64,000 nt of DNA from contig CM051460.1 of assembly GCA_028095005.1 (NCBI GenBank), forward strand, positions 77,393,676 to 77,457,675, written 5' to 3'. The position numbers were made by a program, and so were the translations under genes. Positions 48,065 through 57,700 of this stretch are shown in pieces. Every line of letters begins with the position of its first letter. Within the stretch, counting starts at the first letter, position 1. The notes under the pieces are model-generated. The model was not told where the DNA came from. It was given only the letters and a program-made list of their open reading frames with translations, and ran no database searches. The stretch is from Rhynchospora pubera (taxonomy: Eukaryota > Streptophyta > Magnoliopsida > Poales > Cyperaceae).

Positions 48065-49862
48065 TGATGAAGGAATTTAACCTAGGAATCAAATAAATTT
48101 ATAGACCTAGAGCTAACCTCACTAATCGTTCAGAATATAGCTTTAGGGTCGAACCCAAGGGACGGATCTATGAATACCGGACTTGTCTTTTCTTAAAATC
48201 TAGATGAAAATATTTTATGGAATTTTTAGTAATCAAATAGTGCTTAAATTGTAAATGTTTTTGGTTATTTTTGGACTTGGAATAAAATGTTCAAACAAAC
48301 TAAGTAAAATATTAAAGTAAAGTCTTTTTGAGGTCTTAACAGAATTTAAGGCGCCTTAGGAATTGGATTTCATCTATGTTTGGCTGTTAAATTAGAAACT
48401 CAAAATACTTTCGCATTTTAATTTCTCAATTTAACTACAATTAACCTTCTGGTCAAATCGAACACCAATCTGTTCGATTCGAACAGTGTCCTGTTCGGTT
48501 CGACCAGATCTCTGTTCGGTTCGACCAGAGGGTAAGGGTGCGTTGGGTTTGTCTACTATGTTTACTAATGTTTTGAGATAGGTTTAAATGGACGAACCTA
48601 GCTAATCTAAACCTCAGCCTTCGCTTGTTGGAACAGATTCTGGTTTGTTCACAATCTAACCTAATTAACTTGATTGGTTCACAACTTTTGGTATAGAATT
48701 CAATTTGTTAAACCAGTCTATCAGAGTTCTTAGGAGTATTTAGAAGTCTTTTGTACTAATCTAAAAGTTGCACTTTTGATGCAGACTAATCTCCCCTTTC
48801 GGTTCTAAGATTTACTCCAAATACGTAAATCAATTTAGACTTGCTATTCCTAACTTAGACTTACTAGAAGCAGCTGTTCAACTAGAAGGTAATTAGAGAA
48901 TTCAACAAGTAATTAACTCAAGCAACTAATTAATTCATAATAGACTAGGTCTCAAAACATAGCAATTCATAGCATATCAAACTAACTTCATCCAAACATA
49001 GAGTTACTCTCCTAATCCTAAGGCTATAAAAGGGTCTAGCCTAACATAGTATCAAAGCAAACAACAAGAGTTAAACAACAATAAAGATACAAGCCCATCA
49101 AATCACAAGATAAAAACATAAAGAAATAAAACCAAATACTCCTTATGCTTTTGATCACGATCTTCAAGGCGATGGAGTGATGCTAGATGGAGATGTCACG
49201 TGAAACACTGCTGCCGTCGTCAAAAGGATGATGATTCCCAAGGAGAAGAAAGTACTTGACCCTTAGAAAAAGTGGAAGATGGTGTTGAGATGCGAATCCC
49301 CTTTTCTTCAGGCCTCCAGGGTATATATAGATATTCCAGGACGCAAGGATGGAAGGCTAGGGCACCAGGGCGCAAGAAATTGCCATAGCGATCAATTTCC
49401 ATACAAGAAATGCTACCATAAGTGATATGGCGGCAACCTGGTCGGATCGAACAAGTGGGCAGTCGAACCGAACAGGAGAGAGAGAGAAAGCAGCCACGCA
49501 AGCATGCCACTGTGAGGTCCAGTCGGATCGAACAGCCAGTCAGTCAGATCGAACAGGAGAGAGATGTCGCCTGATAGCCATGAGTCTAGGTCGATTCGAA
49601 CAGAAATCTGTTTGGGTCGACCAGAAGAGAGAATAAAGCCTCCAATGCTAGGAATGAGTCATCTAGCGTGCGTAATACGTCGGGAATCCATCTATACGCT
49701 CCAAAGTCATCAGAAATCATCAAAAACCTGTACATAGAAGAGAAGAAACGACGGCAGAACCAAATCCTGGAAAAACATAGCAATTTATCAAATAATTTAT
49801 TGGTTTGAGTCTATTTTAAGTGCTAAGTACGGTCCAAATAACAATAAATATTGACTACGTCA
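48065..49862 (-). repeat. Athila LTR shared by two internal domains (~1.8 kb)
   Basis: On the element's strand it starts TGACGTAGTC and ends CCTTCATCA or CCTTCA (the true end could be 48,068). By eye it is identical to 60,910-62,707. A PPT abuts it at 49,863 and a PBS at 48,061, so it acts as the 3' LTR of the full element and as the 5' LTR of truncated copy B. A TATATATA box (about 49,323-49,330) lies in the middle. Two clusters of the 21-bp-spaced dyad motif are at 48,449-48,528 and 49,438-49,624. Confidence 0.9.
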
Positions 49863-49877
49863 AATCCCCCCAAACTT
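49863..49877 (-). other. Athila polypurine tract
   Basis: On the element's strand it reads AAGTTTGGGGGGATT and directly abuts the LTR start TGACGTAG. This is the expected plus-strand primer site. Confidence 0.85.
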
Positions 49878-51370
49878 AAACTTTGCTTGTCCTCAAGCAT
49901 CGCCCTAAGCTTAGATTCTTAGACTGTACTTAAATCTAGATCAAGTCATATCTCAAACCAAGAAATCAACATAGAAATCAATTGCTCGTGCCTAAAATTT
50001 TCTCACACTTTCAACAAATGAGTCAAACAATAATTTTAACAATAAACCAAGTCAAGTGTTCACAACTTAATCAATACAACTCTTGGGCCTAAGTGAAATC
50101 TTTTCCCAAAATTAAGAACTCTAGCCCCTCTTTGATATTTCAAAAGCAATCTCAATTTCAATCACCCGTTCCTTTTCGTATTTCTCAAAAATTTGTAAAA
50201 GCCTTTATCAACTCCAGAAATTCTATAATGAACTTTTCTTAAAACAATTTCAATTTTTCACCAATTTTTTTTTTTTTTTTTTTTTATGCAAGTCGAGCAG
50301 TGGGGCTTTACACCCTAGAGGATAATGCGGTATCATTGGCCTTGAGTTTGCTACTAGCACATGTCGCGCTAGGGAGGTTGGACGGGTGTTGCTCGACTAT
50401 GGCCACGGTACACTTGGGCCATAATACTCAACAACTCCTTTACCAATGCTTTCGCACCGGGTCCGGTAGAAATTAATTACAAGCTCCCCAATTATACCTC
50501 GAAACTTTGAGTTATAATTCCTGACAGCTTGTAATTAACCCAATACCCTCCAATTTGTGGTTAAGTTAGTGGAGAAGGCCTCAGTGCGTCCTCGTTTTCA
50601 CCGCTATTTGAATTAACTTCCCATTTATCGTTGCTCGTTGGTGATTCGAGCGATTAAAAAGCAATTTCAACAAGACAAAGTTCATCTTTTAATTTTCAAA
50701 GTCGATAAATTTCTTTCAAAAGTTTGTCAAATACAAATCAGTTCACTCGGTAAAAACTTGTGAGAATTGACTAAGTTTGAAATAACAATTCTAAGCATCC
50801 ATCATCAAATTCGAATCTCAAAGAAAATACTTCAGTTTGGGTCCATTGGTGCAAGATCAAGTATGATATCAAAACATTCTAGGGTCATTTGAGAAAATTT
50901 TTGTTTGACTCAAAAACAAGTTCAAGCAGTGTGAGAGTTGTCATTTAAAATCCAAATCGAGAGAGTAGGCAAAACCAACTTATTTCAAAGCCAAAATCAT
51001 ACTAAATTGCGCAAATTTTAAGTTCTGGTCGAGTCGACCAAACCTTTGTTCGAACCGAACGAAGAGTAGAACAGATCAAGTTTTTTTTATGAACTGGTCG
51101 GATCGACCAGGTACCCGTTCGAACCGACCAGAGAAGACAATTATGCATAAAATCCAAATGAGAGGCGTTCGATTCGACCAGTGCTTGTTCGACTTGACCA
51201 GAGAAGAGAAAAATTCGAGAAAAATTGCCCATTTTCACAGAAAAAACAACCTTTTCATCCCACAAATCGATTTATCTCCTATATGCCCCCCCCCCAAACT
51301 TATCAAATGCTTGTCCCAAGCATACTTTCACACAGAAATAGCAAATAGGATAGAAATTGATGGTTACCTT
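49878..51370 (-). other. Athila 3' non-coding region with a second PPT-like tract and a motif cluster
   Basis: The stretch from ORF2 to the PPT contains a long T-run (about 50,262-50,285) and a six-copy cluster of the dyad motif at 51,025-51,201. A second PPT-like sequence lies at about 51,287-51,301 (plus strand C9AAACTT). The sequence next to it (ATGCTTGTCCCAAGCAT) resembles the one next to the true PPT (CTTTGCTTGTCCTCAAGCAT). No conserved ORF is seen. Confidence 0.6.
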
Positions 51371-53081
51371 TTAGTAGGGAGGAGGGAGGCTCCTAGAGGA
51401 AGAGCCTTGGTTGAAACCACCATCATAGCTTGGGAAAATGCCAAAGAAATCGCCTTGCTGCTCCTGCTGCTGCTGCTCCCCTCCTTGGTCGCCCAGAGAT
51501 GGATAGTAGCTTGGGTCGGAATTTGCAGGGCGCCATTGTCCCTCAAAAGGTGGTGGCATGGGCTGCTGTGGCGGCTCTAGAACTTGTCCTCCAAGATATG
51601 GGTAAAACCCATAGTCGGAGTGAGCGGAGAAGGTTTGTCGTGGAGAAGGAGGAAGCGGTGATGCTTAGCTATGAACCGATTGGGCTTCCGGGCTCATGAT
51701 CGGATCTTCATCATCACGTGGCCAATACCCTCGTTGCAAATAGAAGCGACTCTCAAATGCCATGTCATAGGCCATGCTAACCTTCCTATTCAAACGATCA
51801 AGCTTCTTGGTGCAATCGGTCATGCCCTTGCGCATCTCATCCCGTGTGTCCAAATGAAGTTGAGTGAGGTTGTCCACCATTTGGATGAGATTGTTGGCCC
51901 ATTGTGGTTGTGGCTCACTCCCTTGAGGAAAGGGTACACGTGGTGGCGAGTTAGGCCTTGTTGATGGCCCTGCTTCATCGGTCTCCATGGGGATGATCCT
52001 AGGAATTGGGTGTTGCAATTCCTCCGCTGTCCTAGGAGTCACATAATCATGAGGAATTAGCCAAGAGAGAGTTAGAGAGATCTACCCGGTGAGGATATGG
52101 AAGAAAGAAGTTGCTCCCCTTGTCACGCACCCACAAGTATCGCTCGGATATGTCCCGGCTCTCGCGGAAGATTTGCAAGAAGCGAGCGGCTCGGAACCTA
52201 TCATCATCATAAAACATGTAGCCAGTGCAAAAGGATTGCTCGGGTAAAGGTAGGCCCATGCGCTTGGCTAGGATTGTAACAAAGGAACCCATAGTTATTT
52301 TGTCCCTAGCGTTTTCCATATCCCTTTGATAAATCCAGTGCTTCACCATTAACTTGATCCAATCCAATTTAGGGGGTTCGGGTTGAAGCACGTGCCATAG
52401 GATGCCAATTTCCTTGTCATTTGTGATATTCACCGTCTCTCCTCGTGCAAAAATTGTAGAGGCAATGGCACGTAGAACGATTCGAAGGGTAGGGTGCTGC
52501 ACATGCCTAGATTGAAGCCTACCCGCAGTTGAGCCCGTGAGCCTCTCCCACACTTGCCTACCGAGAACAACATCATTTGGATCCCTTGTCCAAGCAGTCT
52601 CCTCCACCTCCCCTCTTTCTAACTTGAAAACCACGGACAAGTCATCAAGCCATGCTTTATGAGTATTGTTTCCAAGCCGGAACCAAATGTAATCCCGGCC
52701 ATCTCGTTCCATGAGTCGGAGAGAAGAGAGAAACTCTTGGGTGTAGACTTGGTATGCCTTCTCTCGGAATTCCCAAAAGGCAGGGGTAATACCGGCATTG
52801 CTCGTGATCTCCAAAAATTGCTCCGCTACCCCAAAGGTTTCTAATGTCTCCATATCCATGAACCTCGTGTGCTCAAAGACCCTATCTCGCATCCTTAGAT
52901 AGTTTTCAAACATATAGTTCCAAGGCATTTCAAAGTTGGCATCCCTTTCAAATGGTGCTGCAGCGGGGTTACGGACCAAGTCCGGATCGATCTCAGGCCC
53001 GATAGGGTGCTGCTGAGGTTGAGAAGAAGAAGCAGCGGCTGCTAGGCGTGCACTAGCACGGGTTCTTGGTTTGGGCGCCAT
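51371..53081 (-). pseudogene. Athila ORF2 (env-like/ATHILA ORF-1 family), broken by a frameshift and a stop
   Basis: From ATG 53,081 a 344-codon frame opens MAPKPRTRASARLAA and carries ATHILA-family features: W..F..KAYQVYTQEFLSSL near residues 105-120, VQHPTLRIVLRAIASTIFAR near 193-212, and DWIKLMVKHWIYQRDM. It stops at 52,047. The family-like frame continues to the left in another phase (52,042-51,668), containing a coiled-coil-like region (ANNLIQMVDNLTQLHLDTRD). The switch must occur in the CT-rich stretch at about 52,060-52,095. This frame then meets an in-frame TAA at 51,665, beyond which a Pro/Gln-rich tail stays open to 51,371. So there is one indel and one nonsense change. The role of this ORF in Athila is unproven; no clear membrane anchor or signal peptide is visible. 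Confidence 0.7.
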
Positions 53082-54754
53082 GGGTAAGGTGTATGCAAGG
53101 TTTTGGGTGCTCTGGTCGAACCGAACAGATGGCTATTCGAACCGAACAGAGTGGGTTAACAGAGGGTTTGCGCTAGAGGTTGTGCTCTGGTCGATCCGAC
53201 CACGGTCCTGTTCGACCTGACCAGAGAGGGGAAAATGCTGGTTCTGATAGATACTGGTACGGGTCGACCCGTTTCACTGTTCTATCCCCAAAATTGCTGG
53301 TACCACCTTGTTAATTCCTCAACCAAACAAATTTAAGTTTCAAATGAGCAAAATAGAGGGAAAAAGGAGCAATTGGACCTTTGTAAACCCCGATGTTGCG
53401 AAAAAGCGGTTGATTGGAACGGGGCAGCGGCAATTAGTGGTCGTAGGCACTCCTTGGGACTTTGTGGCGCAAGAGAAGTGTGCTAAGGTGCTCGGGAAGA
53501 AGAAAGAATGCAAGAGAAGCCGGAATCGCGCCCAACAACGACGGAATGGTCCCGTAGTGGTGTCCCTTCGGCCAAACCTAACTTGAGTCCTTCAAGTGGG
53601 CACTTAGGGCAAGGAGAGGGCCCTGGAGTACTTCCCCACGAGAGAAATTGAGAGAATAGCCAAATCGCTTGAAACCTCGTGGAGCGTGCCTTGAAAAACC
53701 CGTCGCGAAGGAACTTCAATAGCAAAAACTAAGGACAGTAGTGAGAGGAGAGTAGAGAGGAGAGCAATTTGGGCTTTAGATCTCTTAAAATGGTGGAGAA
53801 TTGAGGAAGTTGAGATTTTGGGAGAGGTGATTCGGTTTGGAGAAGAAGAGAACGAGAGAGAGAGATGAAAAATGGGTTGAGTGGGGGAAGGAGAGAGGTA
53901 AGGGACGGTTTTGATTAGGCTTAATGGGTTTCGGGTCGGGTTTGGTGGTAACGGCCCCCTTGTAACGGCTAGTCGCGACCCCTGGGGCGTCTCCTACGCA
54001 CTTGAATGGAGGCGTCCCTTCAGGCTATGAAAAAGGCGCCCCTTCAGAAAATGGAGGCGTCCATTGATGCATAATGGGCCCTACATAGACAAAAACCAAC
54101 TGTCAGCCCAAAATCAAAATGAACAGGCCCAATTATTGCTTTGGTCGAACCGACCAAGACACTGGTCGATCCGAACAGCAACCAAAAGTGGCTCTCCTTG
54201 CACCGCTCCTTTCAGTCGATTCGACCACCCTTATGTTCGCTTCGAACAGGCTTAGTTCCTGCTTAGGTCCCTCCCCAGCTTCCGTTCGACTCGACCAGAG
54301 GTCTGTTCGACTTGACCAGGAAGTGATTTTCATTGATCCTCTTCATGTCATCATGCTGTTGTACTTCCTTGTTCTCTCGCTTCATCCAGGATGGCAGTGC
54401 TCCATCGCTTGAGGTGTTGTGCAGTCCATATGAGGTCGATCGGGGTTAGTTGGCTCACGTAACCCAAGGTGCTCTTGCATGGAACGCATCCTTCTTCGTT
54501 TAGACTTCGTAGTTTACCTACAACAAACAAATACAAATCATTAGACTCTATTTGTAAAATATCTCTTTTTATTTTTCGAATTTTCAAGGATTTTAGATTT
54601 TTTTGTTTTTTTTTTTGTTTTTTTTTTTTTTGTTTTTTTTTTATTTATTTTTTTATGACAAAGTAAATAAATAGAGAAGAGAAAAGAGTTGAGAAATCCT
54701 TGGGTTGCCTCCCAAGAAGCGCTTGTTTACGGTCCCTAGCTTGACCATGCTTCT
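53082..54754 (-). other. Athila pol-ORF2 spacer
   Basis: This 1.67-kb stretch between the pol stop and the ORF2 start has no conserved ORF. It holds dyad-motif clusters at 53,112-53,224 and 54,140-54,319. A T/G-only tract at about 54,596-54,655 (purine/pyrimidine-skewed) lies just beyond the pol stop. Confidence 0.6.
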
Positions 54755-57700
54755 CTAGTCTTTGTGTAGAGTTGGCTCGCCTAGCTTGATGGTTTGAATC
54801 TCTTCTTGAACCTCACTAGCGATGTAGTGCTTCAAGCGTTGTCCGTTAACCTTGAATGGCTCCGAGTCTTTGTCACAAATGTCAATGGCACCGAAGGGGT
54901 AAACCTTAACGACTCGGAAAGGGCCGGACCATCTTGACTTTAATTTGCCTGGAAAAAGCTTGAGCCTAGAGTTGAATAGTAGCACCGAATCCCCTTCCTT
55001 GAATTCTCTCCTTGAGATCCTCCTATCATGCACAAATTTCGTCCTCTCCTTGTACAATTTGGCACTTTCATATGAGTTCAGGCGTATCTCATCCAACTCA
55101 TGTAAGTCAAGTATGCGCTTTTCACCCGCCTTGAGGAGATCCATGTTGATTGCTCGGGTTGCCCAATATGCTTTGTGTTCTATTTCAACCGGGAGATGAC
55201 ACGGCTTCCCATAGATAAGCTTGAAAGGACTCATGCCAATGGGGGTCTTGAAGGCGGTGCGATAGGCCCACAATGCATCATCAAGCTTGTTTGCCCAATC
55301 TTTACGGGTGCGAGCGACCGTCTTCTCCAAAATACTCTTGATCTCCCTATTAGACACCTCTACTTGACCACTTGTTTGAGGATGATAAGGGGTTGCTACC
55401 TTGTGAATCACTCCATGCTTTTTCAAGAGGTTATCAAAGTTCCGGTTGATGAAGTGTTTTCCACCATCGCTAATTACCGATCTAGGCACCCCAAATCGCG
55501 GGAAAATCACCTTAGAAAAGAGTCTAATCACTGAGTTGGAATCCGCGGACTTGCATGGAATTGCTTCTACCCATTTAGAGACATAGTCGACGGCAACCAA
55601 GATATATTCATAACCATGGGAACTTGGGAACGGTCCCATAAAATCAACTCCCCATACATCAAAAATTCCAACCTCAAGAATCGGGTTAAGGGCCATCTCA
55701 TTCCTCTTTGAAATATTGCCCGTTCTTTGACATTGATCACATGTCATAACAAAAGATCGTGCATCCTTAAAGAGAGAGGGCCAATAGAAGCCGGATTGGA
55801 GTACCTTGGCGGCTGTTTTGGAGAATGAGGCATGCCCACCATAGGCCGATGAGTGACAACTCGCTAGGATCGCCTTAACTTCATCGTATGGGACACATCT
55901 CCTATAAATGTCATCAATCCCAAGCTTAAAGAGGTACGGCTCATCCCAAAAGTAGTACTTGGCATCCGTTTTGAGCTTCTTCTTCTCCTGCCAACTCATT
56001 TCAGGAGGTAGGGCACCACTTGCAAGGTAATTGGCTAAATCAGCGTACCATGGGTGCTGATTCTGTGCCATCTTCCTGATCATTCGAGGCTCTGGTCGAC
56101 TCGAACCAGCATCTGGTCGACTCGAATCAGGATCTGGTCGGTTCGAACCAGCATCTGGTCGGTTCGACCAATGCTCTATGGACAGCATTTCGTGGGCTAG
56201 GTCAAGCCAGAATTGGTCCTGCTCAGCTGGTCGGATCGACCAAGGTGCTGTTCGGTCCGAACAGGCATCGATTTTCATCAATTTCTCATGTGGGAAAGAG
56301 TCATCAATTGGGATTTTAGCATCTTGACCTTCCTCCCAGTGCAGCCTTGACAAATGGTCTGCAACGGAGTTCTCCGTGCCCTTTTTATCTCTAATCTCAA
56401 GGTCAAATTCTTGAAGGAGAAGAACCCATCGTATGAGACGCGGCTTGGCATCTTTCTTACTCAAAAGGTATCTAATGGCCGCGTGATCAGTGTAGACAAT
56501 CACCTTAGAACCCACTAAGTAAGGTCGGAATTTGTCCAGAGCAAAAACAATTGCAAGGAGCTCCTTCTCGGTGGTTGTGTAATTTGCTTGAGCCGGGTCT
56601 AACACCTTGCTTGCATAGTAGATGGCGACCGGCTTCTTGTCTTTCTTTTGCCCGAGCACCGCTCCAATCGCGAAGTCGCTCGCATCACACATGAGCTCAA
56701 ACGGTTGGGACCAATCGGGCGGTTGCAAGATTGGGGCAGAGACAAGGGCTTCCTTCAATCTGTGAAACGCATTCAAACAATCCTCATCAATAATAAAATC
56801 ATTGTCTTTAACGAGAAGATTACTTAATGGTTTGGCAATTTTAGAAAAATCTTTAATGAATCGGCGGTAGAATCCGGCATGGCCTAAGAAGCTTCGCACG
56901 TCCTTGACATTCTTTGGCACTCCAAGCTTCTCGATCACCTCGATTTTTGCTTTGTCAACTTCGATCCCTTGAGATGTCACCACATGCCCTAGTACTACAC
57001 CTTTTTGCACCATAAAATGACATTTCTCCCAGTTCAAAACCAAGTTAACCTCTTCACATCTCTGCAAGACTTTAGATAGGTTAGCAAGACAAGAATCAAA
57101 ACTAGTACCATACACAGAGAAATCGTCCATAAACACTTCCATTTCTTTTTCAATAAAATCAGAGAAAATTGCCATCATAGCACGTTGGAAGGTTGCGGGT
57201 GCATTACAAAGACCAAAAGGCATTCTTTTATAGGCATAGGTACCATATGGGCAAGTGAAAGTGGTTTTTTCTTGGTCATTTGGATGGATTGGTATTTGAA
57301 AGAAACCCGAATAACCGTCTAAATAACAAAAATACGAGTGATTAGCTAATCTTTCAAGCATTTGGTCAACAAAAGGAAGAGGAAAATGGTCCTTGCGAGT
57401 CGCCGCATTGAGCTTGCGGTAATCGATGCACATCCTCCATCCGGTTGCTACTCGGGTCTGAATCATCTCGCCTTTGTCATTCTTGACCACCGTCGTGCCT
57501 CTTTTCTTTGGGACCACATGGACCGGGCTCACCCACTTGCTATCGGAGATTGCATAGATGATACCCGCATCGAGGAGCTTGAGAATCTCCTTCTTGACCA
57601 CCTCCTTGAGGTTGGGATTGAGTCGCCTTTGTGCCTCTCGAGTCGGCTTATGATCATCTTCCATGAGAATTCGATGTGTGCAAAACGAGGGGTCAATGCC

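Noticed and set aside
48449..48528. CRISPR-like direct repeats
   Set aside because: The 21-bp periodic motif has 4-bp spacers, is degenerate, and lies in a plant retrotransposon LTR.
51089..51580. 163-codon plus-strand ORF
   Set aside because: It spans the dyad-motif cluster and the antisense of the Pro/Gln-rich ORF2 tail, with no family resemblance.
53082..54754. An additional Athila ORF between pol and ORF2
   Set aside because: The only open frames are short, on both strands, and made largely of the dyad motif.
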